Source: JBLNDG01 sp050261415 (GTDB lineage Bacteria > Bacillota > Clostridia > Lutisporales > Lutisporaceae). From it: DNA of 24,406 nucleotides. The position numbers were made by a program, and so were the translations under genes. Location of the stretch: assembly GCA_050261415.1 (NCBI GenBank), contig JBLNDG010000092.1, positions 1 to 24,406 on the forward strand, written 5' to 3'. The notes under the pieces are model-generated. The model saw only the letters and a list, made by a program, of their open reading frames with translations. It was not told where the DNA came from and did not search any database. Every line of letters begins with the position of its first letter. Position 1 is the first letter of the stretch. Shown here piece by piece: positions 14,294 to 22,238 of this stretch.

Positions 14294-15794
14294 ATGAAAC
14301 AAAAAACAGAAAAAATAGACACAGACCGGCAGCTCACAAAGTCTTTAAGTGAAAATACCGACATCTTTAAGACTATTTTTCAAGATGATAACACTGTCGT
14401 GTTCCGTAAAATCAGAAATGCGCATTCCGGCACCTTCAACTCCTGCCTGATATATATCGACGGAATGATAGATGTGGATATTTTAAACAAAAGTATTATA
14501 TATCCGGTAATGAATGCAGACTTAAATACACGAGAAAATGATTGCAATATGCTTGATAAACTGGAAAATGAGGTCGTGTATACAAATCAGATAAATAAAG
14601 CCGGAAATATCGAGGAGCTTTTGCTTTCTATGCTTTATGGGAACACAATCCTCTTAGTTGATGGCTTCAGTGAGGCTTTAGTAATTAGTAGTAAAGGCTG
14701 GCAAACAAGAGCATTGGCTGAGCCGGATACCGAAAAGGCCATACGGGGTTCCAGGGAAGGTTTTACTGAGTCAATTATGATAAATTTGAATTAATAAGAC
14801 GAAGACTAAGAACACCGGATCTGAAGTTTATATTTAAAGAAATCGGAGTCAGGTCAAGGACAAAAATATGTATTTGTTATGTTGACACTCTGGCAAGCAA
14901 TGAAATTCTTAAAGAGCTTGAAAGCAGACTGGATAGTATAGATATTGACGGCATTCTCGATTCGGGCTACATACAGGAATTAACAAAGGATTCGCCGTTG
15001 TCCCCTCTTAAAACTATAGGCAACACTGAAAGGCCTGATGTTGCAGCCGCGAAACTATTGGAAGGGCGTATTGCCGTTGTGGTTGACGGAACGCCTGCTG
15101 TTTTAACTCTTCCATATATTTTCAGGTTGCTGAGGATTACTACAATGGTTATTATTTCGGATCAATCAATAGAATATTAAGAGCACTGAGCGAGTTTTTT
15201 ACTACAAGCATACTGGCCATCTATGTTGCTATAATTACATTTCACCAGGAAATGATACCTACACCTCTGCTCTTGAGTATATCAGCGGCAAGACAGGGTG
15301 TCCCATTTCCTACCGTTGTTGAAGCTATTTTACTTTTATTTGCATTTGAAATTGTAAGGGAAGCGGGTATACGCATGCCATCCCCCATGGGCCAATCGGT
15401 AAGTATCGTCGGAGCGTTGATTTTAGGCCAGGCGGCAATTGAAGCAAGAATTTTCAGTGCTCCAATGGTAATAGTTGTGGCGGTAACAGGTATTACCGGC
15501 CTTTTAACACTAAAGTTAAAGGGGGCAAGTATAGTTGTCAGGCAGATATTTATACTGCTTTCAGCGTTTGTGGGGTTGTATGGCTACATTTTCGGTGTAG
15601 TAGGATTGCTTATTCATCTGTTTAGCATGCGCTCATTCGGAGTACCCTATATGATTGAATACGGTTCAATAAACCCCGTAGACTTAAAGGATACCATTGT
15701 TCGCGCCCCTTGGTGGTATACGTCTTTCCGGCCAAAGCATATAGCAGCAAAAAACATTATCAGGCATGCAATTTCTAAGCCGAAAGAGAGATAA
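14294..15794 (+). pseudogene. Spore germination protein GerA-type subunit, frameshifted
   Basis: A-subunit of an inner-membrane germinant receptor. It reads in three pieces. Piece 1 (from 14294) runs KIRNAHSGTFNSCLIYIDGM to SREGFTESIMINLN and stops; the next frame resumes at once with LIRRRLRTPDLKFIFKEIG, so about one base is missing near 14790 (a T run). Piece 2 runs to AVVVDGTPAVLTLPYIF near 15122; another frame then continues QVAEDYYNGYYFGSINRILR. Relatives have about four extra residues at this join, so a small deletion (a length not divisible by three) is likely. Piece 3 carries the membrane part (IPTPLLLSISAARQGVPFP, REAGIRMPSPMGQSVSIVGA, GQAAIEARIFSAPM) and the normal C-terminus to TAA 15794. 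All conserved regions are recognisable, so the damage is recent. It cannot yield a full-length protein. Confidence 0.88.
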
Positions 15795-16995
15795 TGCAAT
15801 TGAAGCATATGAAAAGGTTTCTAGTATTTGTGTGCCTTCTGTCAATTACTGTTTTATTATCCGGTTGTTGGAATTACAGGGAAGTGGAAAAGCTTGCTAT
15901 AGTATTGGATCTTGCAATTGATAGAGGGGCTGATAAATATTTAGTTACTAACGAGGTAATTAATATTAAAGGTAGTAGGAGGCTAAAATAAGTGTAAAGC
16001 TTATAAGCTCAGAAGGGGCTTCAATATTTGATGCTGTCCGGAACACAATAAAAGTAACCGGAGAAAAGCTGTACTTAAGCCATGCAAAAGTTGTAATTAT
16101 CAGCAAAGAATTGGCAAAGGAAGGTTTAATACCATTAATGGACTGGATCAGCAGAGACAATGAACCCAGGTATACCTTTCATATTTTAATTTTAAAGGAA
16201 AAATCAGCAAAGGAAATATTGGAGCAGCAGCCCATAACGTCTGATATGCTGGCATTTGAGCTGGATGATATGATTAAACATAAAAAAAGACTGTCTAACG
16301 CTATAGATGTTCAGGAGTGGCAGTATTTGAACGATATCTCGAATCCGGGTATTTCTGCCGTCCTGCCAACTATAGATTTGACTATTGATAATAACAAAAC
16401 GACCCCTCAAATATCGGGAACAGCTATATTCAAGAAAGATAAACTGGTCGGCTTTCTTGACGGTGAAGAAACTAAGACTTTGATGTTTATTAAAGATAAA
16501 ATAAAAGGCGGATTATTAACGAAAAAAGTATATAAGGACAATATACCGACAAATATTGCTTTGGAAATATTAAGCAACGATACAAAGATAAAGCCATATT
16601 ACGCAGACGGTAAAATTACTATGGAGATAACTACGGATACGGAAGTAGCTATCGCCGAAAACGGAGGTAAAGAAAACTATATTGATGAAACAGGTCGTGC
16701 AGATTTAAAGAAGATCTTTGAAACAACGCTTGAAAATAATATAAAAAGCCTTGTGGAAAAAGTACAGGAACAATATGGCAGTGATATATTCGGATTTGGA
16801 AAGATTGTAAAAGTACACATGCCCGGCTTATGGAAGCAAATTGAAGCCCAATGGGAAAAGGAGTATAAAAATGTAGGAATCGAAGTCCACTCCACGATAG
16901 ATATTAAGAATAGCGCCTTCCTGTCAAAGCCGATAAAGGTATGTGATTTATTATACTACTATTTTGTACGGTGGTTTATGCATTTTTTATATTGA
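15794..16995 (+). pseudogene. Germinant receptor lipoprotein GerC-type subunit, frameshifted
   Basis: The ATG overlaps the gerA stop by one base (TAATG). The N-terminus is a lipoprotein signal, FVCLLSITVLLSGCWNYREV, with lipobox LSGC, followed by the family's EKLAIVLDLAIDRG. The frame stops at 15991; the adjacent frame takes over with AKISVKLISSEGASIFDAVR, so one base is missing near 15980, probably in a G run. The second piece is long and typical (YLSHAKVVIISKELAKEGL, DWISRDNEPRYTFHILILKE, and the C-terminal VHSTIDIKNSAFLSKPIKV). At the usual end point the frame has no stop and runs on for about 17 residues (CDLLYYYFVRW...) into the next gene. An unannotated start at 16111 would give a protein without the lipid anchor. 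Confidence 0.87.
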
Positions 16996-17162
16996 ATGAT
17001 GTTATACCGATTATTAAGAACAAGCAGTGGAAGGTATTGGTCATATACTCAACAGTGATAACGGCAGCTTACATTTTTACCATACTTTACGAGCTTGGTG
17101 TAAGGCTTCCCAGTCCGGCCAATCCTTTGAAACATATAGTTACATCAATTGTTGGAAAGTAG
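16941..17162 (+). pseudogene. Small two-helix membrane protein of the ger locus, TGA at codon 2
   Basis: Reads ATG TGA, then stays open: FIILLFCTVVYAFFILNDVI, PIIKNKQWKVLVIY, STVITAAYIFTILYELG, VRLPSPANPLKHIVTSIVGK and stop. Two hydrophobic segments are separated by a basic loop. From memory, similar small proteins lie between the gerC and gerB genes in some clostridial receptor operons; I cannot verify that here. The TGA after the ATG prevents normal translation unless a downstream GTG (16971) is used, which would drop half of the first helix. It overlaps the run-on end of gerC. Confidence 0.5.
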
Positions 17163-17186
17163 TTAATCCGTGAAGGTTGGGAAATT

Positions 17187-17751
17187 ATGTGAAAAGAAGT
17201 AATTTCAAACAGACAGGGCATAGCAATGATGGCAATGTTTATCATGGGCAGCACATTAGTTCTGGGTGTTGGTACTGAAGCTGAACAGGATGCCTGGCTT
17301 GCCGTAATTATTTCCATAATTTTTGCAGCTCCTGTAATAGCAATGTACGCAAGAATATTATCCCTTTTTCCGGGTAATAATTTATATGAAATTTTAAACA
17401 TGGGTGGTAAAAGAAGGCATAGAGGTTTTGGGCAGGTGGTCGCAGCTGACTATTATGCTTCTTGCATTTATCATCATTGCAGATTCAATCCTTTCTGCAA
17501 CAAATTTCAGTTATGATAATTTACGCCCTTTCCTTTATCACGGGCTTAAACCGGTTATAGCCAGCTCTTTTTCAGCTTTTTCCTTCCCATTTGCCGAGAC
17601 CGTTCTGTTTATAGCGGTTTTTAACTTTGACAAAAAGAAAAATAATACGTTCAAAATATATTATTATGCATTCCCGTTTCAAGTAATCTTACCCCTAATT
17701 ATATGGATTGCCGCTGAAATAAAAGTTAAACATCCAGATAGAAAATCCTAA
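17187..17751 (+). pseudogene. Germinant receptor GerB-type permease subunit, internally deleted
   Basis: B-subunit of the receptor, an amino-acid-permease-like integral membrane protein of roughly 360 residues when whole. The first piece reads ATG TGA KEVISNRQGIAMMAMFIMG, then STLVLGVGTEAEQDAWLAV and ILSLFPGNNLYEILN, i.e. the normal first ~75 residues but with TGA as codon 2. It then jumps frame and position to VVKEGIEVLGRWSQLTIMLL, which in relatives lies some 70 residues further on. That piece continues through SAFSFPFAETVLFIAVFNFD and then joins directly to YYYAFPFQVILPLIIWIAAE, which looks like the extreme C-terminus, so roughly 100 more residues are gone. Two internal deletions cannot be base-calling errors; the gene is dead. 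A hairpin follows at 17760. Confidence 0.87.
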
Positions 17752-17759
17752 TTTATTAA

Positions 17760-17789
17760 AAAGAGCTAACTGGGTTTGGTTAGCTCTTT
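17760..17789. terminator. Bidirectional terminator
   Basis: AAAGAGCTAAC pairs with GTTAGCTCTTT around an 8-nt loop. On the minus strand it is followed by a T run, so it best serves the minus-strand Rossmann protein gene, and it also ends the ger locus. A second palindrome, GATGATACTATCATC, lies at about 17799-17813. Confidence 0.75.
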
Positions 17790-17833
17790 GTACAGCAGAT
17801 GATACTATCATCCGCCTTTTACTTTATTTTTAT

Positions 17834-18307
17834 TTATAATGATAATAATTGCTGCTTTGCTATTTCGTTAAGCTTTTTATTTATTTCATATGTATTATCT
17901 ATAGAGGCTGATATAGCCCTGAGATAATTCTGAACTTGCGTAGATGTGTCCTTAACAGCCGAAATCTGATTGTTCAGTTTATCCAGTACCTCAATATCCC
18001 TTTTTACCAGTGTCATGATAAGCAGCGCTCCCACGGAATCAATAATAGTGCACTTATCTCTAAAGAGACCATTCAGCTCCTGCTTCACTTTTTCAGCGCC
18101 GGTTGCTTCTATAATCAGATCAACATTTGTTGTAGAGATTTCATCTATGGACTGTAAGCAACTTATGCCCAGTTTCTTTGCAAGCACTACTCCAGGCGCA
18201 TCACCCCTGTTGTCTACTACCTGAACAATTTTGATATCATCGATTTTTGATAAGGATTCTATTATGTTCTTTCCGCCATTCCCTGCGCCCACAATTACTA
18301 AGTTCAT
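17834..18307 (-). CDS. Rossmann-fold NAD-binding protein with a short chemotaxis-type signalling helix
   Basis: Cytosolic protein of 157 residues. Residues 1-105 form a dihydrodipicolinate-reductase-like Rossmann domain: NLVIVGAGNGGKNIIESLSK (GxGxxG), QVVDNRGDAPGVVLAKKLGI and DLIIEATGAEKVKQEL. Residues about 110-155 are a heptad-like helix (EVLDKLNNQISAVKDTSTQV, QNYLRAISASIDNTYEINKK) similar to the linker that precedes a methyl-accepting chemotaxis signalling domain. From memory, clostridial proteins exist in which this Rossmann domain is followed by that full signalling domain; here the protein stops before the hairpin tip (KQQLLSL). Either it is a genuine short form that pairs with receptors through its helix, or the 3' part has been lost. 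GGGGG lies before the start. No catalytic role is implied. Confidence 0.65.
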   Translation of the reverse strand: MNLVIVGAGNGGKNIIESLSKIDDIKIVQVVDNRGDAPGVVLAKKLGISCLQSIDEISTTNVDLIIEATGAEKVKQELNGLFRDKCTIIDSVGALLIMTLVKRDIEVLDKLNNQISAVKDTSTQVQNYLRAISASIDNTYEINKKLNEIAKQQLLSL

Positions 18308-18560
18308 AGGTTTATCCCCCTCGAATTGAATTATTATAAATATGGTATTCTACAAATATAATACCAATCCCTATTTAATATGTAAACTTGTTTATTATCA
18401 AAGTAGTACTATCAAAATAAATCATTTAATTTTTGTAATAAATGTCACTTCAAAATAATACTATGATATTGATTTCATATTTCGGGAGTGGAAACAGTAA
18501 AGAGGATATGGAACATCGCCACCATATAGCAGGGGTCGATCAACCGGCACCAGGCACTTT
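18308..18560. other. Intergenic region with no recognised gene
   Basis: AT-rich, containing the upstream region of the Rossmann protein (about 18308-18420). The more GC-rich part at 18480-18555 has short open stretches in several frames but nothing I could assign. Confidence 0.4.
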
Positions 18561-18602
18561 ATAAAAATGAAGGTATGTCCGTCCGTTCACAGGCATACCT
18601 TC
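18561..18602 (-). terminator. Rho-independent terminator after the membrane-protein gene
   Basis: GAAGGTATG and CATACCTTC pair at the base of a hairpin; on the minus strand ATTTTTAT follows. The stem overlaps the stop codon of the gene it terminates. Confidence 0.75.
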
Positions 18603-19446
18603 ACTCGTATGTTGTTAACCGTGGCTTCAATACATGTTTCTCCAATGTAATGAAAGCTGCCAAACACAGTGCATGAGTAATGGCTAAGTAAAACAAATTC
18701 CACCCATGCTGAAAAATCAACATATTAGTGTTCACTAAGTTTATGTCACTTATAATAAAGATAATAAGCGGTACAACCTTCCAATACCATTTATCAAGCA
18801 TGCATACAAAAAACACCGTAATTGAACACAAAAGGGGATAATAGATAAATGTTAATATAGAGCTATCCAGGTATTTGTTCCCAACCCAACCCATCCTGTA
18901 AAATTGCATCTTAGCAATCAGAAGCAGAGGATTTGGCGAATACATAATGAGAAACGCTACAAAGAAGAATGTTATATGCCGGGTAAAACCGTGCCTGAAT
19001 TGATTCATTCGGATAAACCACTTTTTGCTGATTACCTGAAACGATACTACTATTATAGCTGACATGTAATATCTCCACCAATGCTGTTCATATACACCCA
19101 AAATCACAAAAAGATATTCCGCAAGGATGAAAACGGCAGTTATCAACAAAATCCAACCGTATCCCAGGGAGTATCTGGCGACCAACATAGCTGTCCCAGG
19201 CCATAAGGTTGAGTTGAGTATAAGATGACCTAGAATATTTTCAGCCCAAGGATCCGTGAATACACCGGGCTTATATGCGTAACCGCTAAAAATACCCAGG
19301 GCTACAAATTCACCGAACCAAGTAATGCTTGTAGTAAAAATATAGAATAAGATGAAGGTGACATAATTTTCATTCTTATACATGGCAAAGAAGATGCAAA
19401 CCAAACCGATAACCGCAAGGCTGCAATACCAAAACAAATTTGACAT
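18601..19446 (-). CDS. Polytopic membrane protein of unknown function (possibly CBO0543-like)
   Basis: Integral membrane protein of 281 residues with about eight hydrophobic segments, for example FWYCSLAVIGLVCIFFAMY, WILLITAVFILAEYLFVILG, YYMSAIIVVSFQVI, HITFFFVAFLIMYS and VVPLIIFIISDINLV. Aromatic-rich loops include YEQHWWRYYM and WAENILGHLILNSTLWPG. The overall look, including the E-x-H-W-W-x-Y-Y loop, recalls the CBO0543 family of Firmicute membrane proteins, but I am not certain. No catalytic motif is evident. GGAGG lies 5 nt before the ATG. It is in the same direction as the zinc-ribbon and flavoprotein genes upstream, with a gap of about 110 nt. Confidence 0.7.
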   Translation of the reverse strand: MSNLFWYCSLAVIGLVCIFFAMYKNENYVTFILFYIFTTSITWFGEFVALGIFSGYAYKPGVFTDPWAENILGHLILNSTLWPGTAMLVARYSLGYGWILLITAVFILAEYLFVILGVYEQHWWRYYMSAIIVVSFQVISKKWFIRMNQFRHGFTRHITFFFVAFLIMYSPNPLLLIAKMQFYRMGWVGNKYLDSSILTFIYYPLLCSITVFFVCMLDKWYWKVVPLIIFIISDINLVNTNMLIFQHGWNLFYLAITHALCLAAFITLEKHVLKPRLTTYE

Positions 19447-19557
19447 CTTTTCCTCCAGATTTTTGACATCATATGAGTGTCAACGGATAACAAAAGTCGT
19501 AACTCTACAAATCATATTATGTGCCTAAATTTAGAAGGAATTCATAAAAGCGTTTAG

Positions 19558-19734
19558 TTACTGCATCCATGTTCTGAAAATAATAAATGACTCATTGTCA
19601 CAATCCTGGCATTTTCTCTGGATACCCTCCCCGTATTTGACACGAGCCCCTAACCAATCCAATGCCTTCTTTTCGATTTTTTCCAGGACCTTGTCCGAAC
19701 CGCATTGACTGCATATTATCTTGAATCCAGCCAT
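19558..19734 (-). CDS. Small zinc-ribbon protein coupled to the flavoprotein gene
   Basis: A 58-residue protein with two cysteine pairs, IICSQCGSDKV and KCQDCDNESF, separated by about 30 residues: a rubredoxin-like zinc ribbon. The ATG at 19732-19734 begins 2 nt after the TGA of the flavoprotein gene, and the ribosome site AAAGGAGG lies inside that gene's last codons, so translation is coupled. An in-frame GTG two codons earlier is too close to the ribosome site. Function unknown; the tight linkage suggests it works with the flavoprotein, perhaps as a partner or metal-binding accessory. Confidence 0.75.
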   Translation of the reverse strand: MAGFKIICSQCGSDKVLEKIEKKALDWLGARVKYGEGIQRKCQDCDNESFIIFRTWMQ

Positions 19735-19736
19735 GA

Positions 19737-20840
19737 TCACTTGCCTCCTTTATTTGGCGGAATATGCTCTTTAGTACTGAAGGATACTCTATTTAGCCCG
19801 ATTGAAAGAAGTTTAACAATATCAATATTGGTTTTGTACACAAAACTCCTCAGACCGGGGGTTTTCATCAATGTTAGCAGCCTATCAAAATCCTTGTTGG
19901 TTGCAGCATTCAATAATGGCCTGATTGTACTTAACTGCTGGACTTTTTTTCTTATGTTACTTAACAAAAGATCTAAATCAGTGCCTTGCGCAATGCTTCT
20001 GCCTACCATTACGCCGGTAAACACAGCATTGAACTGGCCAAACCCCAGAAACGGTTCGACCCCGCCCCCTGCCGCACCGGCAAAATAGATTTTTCCAACC
20101 CTGTTGGTGGTTACAGCTCCTGCATGGTGAGGCAGCTCCCAGGATTCAAGCATGTCATAATCCTTCAGTATATTACGGGACTTCAGAAAACAATGCCAAT
20201 AATCATTTAATTCTTCATGTTCTATATTTTGAACCACGTGAGCAATAACTCCCCTGTTCTTGTTATAAGGAGCACAGTAAACGTAGACCCCATTAGTAAG
20301 CTCATTGTCCAACCACATTTTCAACGTATGTTCCTCAAAGTCACCCGCAAACACCCCACCCTTCACCCAAGTCCGCATAGTTTCCTGCCAGATGCCGTAC
20401 CTGGTAGGAATTGCCCAGTGGCCATCGGCTACAACAATATAATCGAACTCATGCTCCAGGTCTTCGGGTTGCACAAAGCTGTTGAAATTAATCTGTGACT
20501 TGACTTGTGCTCGAAGCTGGTTTTTTACAGAGTTTTCTTCCCTTCCGCGGATCATAAAATAGCCTAATGGACCGGTAACCGAAACATGATTATTGGGAGA
20601 GTAGTGAATGACCCTCCTTAGTTGATTCAGCGGCTTCAGGTCAATGCCTAGCTCTCTTCTCATAAATAGTATGGGGTCTGCAGCCGGACGGGTTACCAAT
20701 CCTAAAAACGCTGAAACATGCGGGTGGTACTCACCGATAAAATCATTTCGTTCAAAAATCACCGGTTTTATACCGTTTTTCTCCAACTCAATTGCACAAG
20801 ATAACCCGGAAGTTCCTGCTCCAATAATGGCAACTTTCAC
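19737..20840 (-). CDS. Geranylgeranyl-reductase-like FAD-dependent oxidoreductase
   Basis: Flavoprotein of 367 residues. The N-terminal FAD motif is MKVAIIGAGTSGLSCAIELE with the acidic partner VIFERND. A middle segment reads EFDYIVVADGHWAIPTRYG, and the second FAD motif is VGKIYFAGAAGGGVEPFLGF, then GQFNAVFTGVMVGRSIAQG. This resembles the geranylgeranyl reductase/digeranylgeranylglycerophospholipid reductase group of the glutathione-reductase-type flavoproteins, which reduce isoprenoid double bonds, but the group also includes halogenases and hydroxylases. The conserved PxxYxWxFP-type motif of true reductases is not obvious, so the substrate is open. The C-terminal ~80 residues are helical and specific. 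It is translationally coupled to the zinc-ribbon gene. It appears intact. Confidence 0.72.
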   Translation of the reverse strand: MKVAIIGAGTSGLSCAIELEKNGIKPVIFERNDFIGEYHPHVSAFLGLVTRPAADPILFMRRELGIDLKPLNQLRRVIHYSPNNHVSVTGPLGYFMIRGREENSVKNQLRAQVKSQINFNSFVQPEDLEHEFDYIVVADGHWAIPTRYGIWQETMRTWVKGGVFAGDFEEHTLKMWLDNELTNGVYVYCAPYNKNRGVIAHVVQNIEHEELNDYWHCFLKSRNILKDYDMLESWELPHHAGAVTTNRVGKIYFAGAAGGGVEPFLGFGQFNAVFTGVMVGRSIAQGTDLDLLLSNIRKKVQQLSTIRPLLNAATNKDFDRLLTLMKTPGLRSFVYKTNIDIVKLLSIGLNRVSFSTKEHIPPNKGGK

Positions 20841-20925
20841 AATTAGTCCCTTTCTGTTTCACATCTGTAATTTAGCTTGCTTTATGTACTAGTTTTAACA
20901 GGTATAATCAAATTATACCGACATC

Positions 20926-21069
20926 TCAATCATTTCCCCGGGACTTTGCATACTTGATGATTTCAACATCATGCATTATTACCATCAGTCCTTCCGAAAT
21001 CATCGGCTCAATAATCTTAATAATCTCATTGATCCTTTCTTCTTTATCAACTACTTCTATGACTAACGG
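20926..21069 (-). pseudogene. DUF190 protein, C-terminal fragment
   Basis: Open frame of 47 codons, PLVIEVVDKEERINEIIKII, then EPMISEGLMVIMHDVEIIKY and AKSRGND, ending at TGA 20926-20928. It matches the C-terminal half of DUF190 (PII-like) proteins (VIEIVD.EE+I...EGL......V.+Y). There is no start: upstream the frame runs into TAA and then the crcB fragment. DUF190 genes often sit next to crcB fluoride-channel genes, so this is a fusion scar from a deletion across a crcB-DUF190 operon. Confidence 0.7.
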
Positions 21070-21133
21070 ATATTATATATCGAACTATTGCACCGATGAA
21101 ACCTCCAATACCTACAGAAAAAAGCTGCTGCAT
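21047..21133 (-). pseudogene. Fluoride channel CrcB, N-terminal fragment
   Basis: ATG at 21131-21133 with a GGGG ribosome site starts MQQLFSVGIGGFIGAIVRYI, the typical first helix of CrcB/Fluc fluoride channels, then stops after 28 codons (ISVSHRSS) because the frame enters the DUF190 remnant. The rest of the ~120-residue channel is missing. No fluoride riboswitch is visible upstream. Confidence 0.7.
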
Positions 21134-21155
21134 ATGTATCCCCTTTCCAAATAAA

Positions 21156-21184
21156 GACTCCTACATGAATTATTAGTAGGAGTC
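21156..21184 (-). terminator. Terminator after the TIGR03987 gene
   Basis: GACTCCTAC and GTAGGAGTC pair perfectly around an 11-nt loop; on the minus strand TTTATTTGG follows. It separates the TIGR03987 gene from the crcB scar. Confidence 0.78.
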
Positions 21185-21191
21185 GCAAATT

Positions 21192-21560
21192 TTATCCTGC
21201 CATACCGAAAACCGCTCCTGAAATAAAAGGAATAAGCCATATAAACCAGACTAAAATGCTGAACCTGTGAAACTTCACTTTCATTATATCATCATTTCTT
21301 GCTAAGACAATAGTTGCCCAAACAGCGTGAAAAAGCATCAATACTATGGCAAGTAAGCCTGTAACCCCATGGAAGCTCAGTAAAGGCCCCTTACTTGCTA
21401 TCCTGCTCATCAGTGTAGTTCCTGTAGTGTCAAATACCAACCCCAGCCAGAAAATAAACAAGTGCAAGTTTTTTAACCTCCCCTGTATCTTTTCACTCCA
21501 CACCCCTATTGTATAGAACACAAGAGCTGCTGTAATAGAAACAACTGCATAAATTACCAT
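21192..21560 (-). CDS. TIGR03987 (HsmA-type) four-helix membrane protein
   Basis: Membrane protein of about 122 residues with four hydrophobic segments (VIYAVVSITAALVFYTIGVW, LHLFIFWLGLVFDTTGTTLM, VTGLLAIVLMLFHAVWATIV, FSILVWFIWLIPFISGAVFG). Conserved histidines sit in the helices and loops (NLHLFIFW, LSFHGVTG, LFHAVWA, KFHRFS), and the DTTGTTLMSRIA segment is characteristic of TIGR03987. The family's function is not established; the buried histidines would suit heme or metal binding. The start is ATG 21558-21560, 7 nt after GGAGG; an upstream in-frame ATG at 21578 lacks a good site. An operator-like palindrome at 21595-21609 matches one in front of the TetR gene just upstream, so the TetR protein probably controls it. 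Confidence 0.82.
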   Translation of the reverse strand: MVIYAVVSITAALVFYTIGVWSEKIQGRLKNLHLFIFWLGLVFDTTGTTLMSRIASKGPLLSFHGVTGLLAIVLMLFHAVWATIVLARNDDIMKVKFHRFSILVWFIWLIPFISGAVFGMAG

Positions 21561-21594
21561 ATTATATCCTCCAATCATGTATCATGGTTCTTGT

Positions 21595-21609
21595 ATGAAC
21601 ATCGTTCAT
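21595..21609. promoter_or_regulatory. TetR operator candidate 1 (ATGAAC-N3-GTTCAT)
   Basis: Perfect 6+6 palindrome with a 3-nt centre (ATGAACATCGTTCAT), 35 nt upstream of the TIGR03987 start codon. The same palindrome recurs at 22239-22253 ahead of the TetR gene and nowhere else that I saw. Confidence 0.72.
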
Positions 21610-21626
21610 TTGAATGTGTAAAAAAA

Positions 21627-22196
21627 CTATGCTTTGCTCAGCAATTCCTTTAAAACTTTTTGAAATACAGTGTATTTGAAAGTTGGGATCTGTACCATTG
21701 TTATAAAATTTAAAACGATAAATTCAGCCGTCTCATAGGAATCAAGCCTCACACGGATTGTACCGTTTGGTGCGGCGGCTTCTGTCAATATGATATCCTC
21801 AATTTTCCTTATCAGCTTTTCGATAGAAGCGTTCTCTTTTTCCAATCCAGCTTCTATATAATCGGGAGTATCATACAAATCAGGTGTAAGCCATATTTCC
21901 CTGAAGGTTTTAATAAAAGCGCCCAGTTCGTTATATATTTTATCAAGCTTCACAAAGAACGCATCCTTGGAGCTTTTAATATCATCAAGGCTATGGAAAA
22001 ATTCCTCACAATACCCTGCCATCATTTCAATAACTAAATCCTTCTTTGTCGGATAATAATTATATATCGTCCCGGCAGCTATACCGCATGATTTGGCAAC
22101 ATTTCTCATGCTTAGCTGGGAATACCCATCCTTATATAAAATTGCTTTGGCTGTATTAAGTATAAGTTCTTTTGGATTTTCAATAATTCTTGACAT
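21627..22196 (-). CDS. TetR/AcrR-family transcriptional regulator
   Basis: Regulator of about 189 residues. The helix-turn-helix is at residues about 8-55: LILNTAKAILYKDGYSQLSM, RNVAKSCGIAAGTIYNYYPT, KKDLVIEMMAG, with the TetR pattern ending in Y-x-Y-F/Y-x-x-K-x-x-L. The start is set at ATG 22194-22196 (MSRIIENPKEL), 8 nt after AAAGGA. The frame is open for 29 more codons upstream, but those codons would cover the operator palindrome, which argues against translation there. The C-terminal domain is helical, with no predictable ligand. Operator copies before this gene and before TIGR03987 point to autorepression and control of that membrane protein. Confidence 0.88.
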   Translation of the reverse strand: MSRIIENPKELILNTAKAILYKDGYSQLSMRNVAKSCGIAAGTIYNYYPTKKDLVIEMMAGYCEEFFHSLDDIKSSKDAFFVKLDKIYNELGAFIKTFREIWLTPDLYDTPDYIEAGLEKENASIEKLIRKIEDIILTEAAAPNGTIRVRLDSYETAEFIVLNFITMVQIPTFKYTVFQKVLKELLSKA

Positions 22197-22238
22197 TTCC
22201 GGCATCCTTTCAAAAACACAGTAATGAACAGTGGCTAT

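Noticed and set aside
16941..17192. TGA read as tryptophan (genetic code change)
   Set aside because: Intact genes in the window end with TGA (for example the zinc-ribbon and ArsR-like genes) and use TGG for tryptophan.
20841..21191. Fluoride riboswitch upstream of the crcB fragment
   Set aside because: No sequence with the conserved fluoride aptamer features was found between the TIGR03987 terminator and the crcB ATG.
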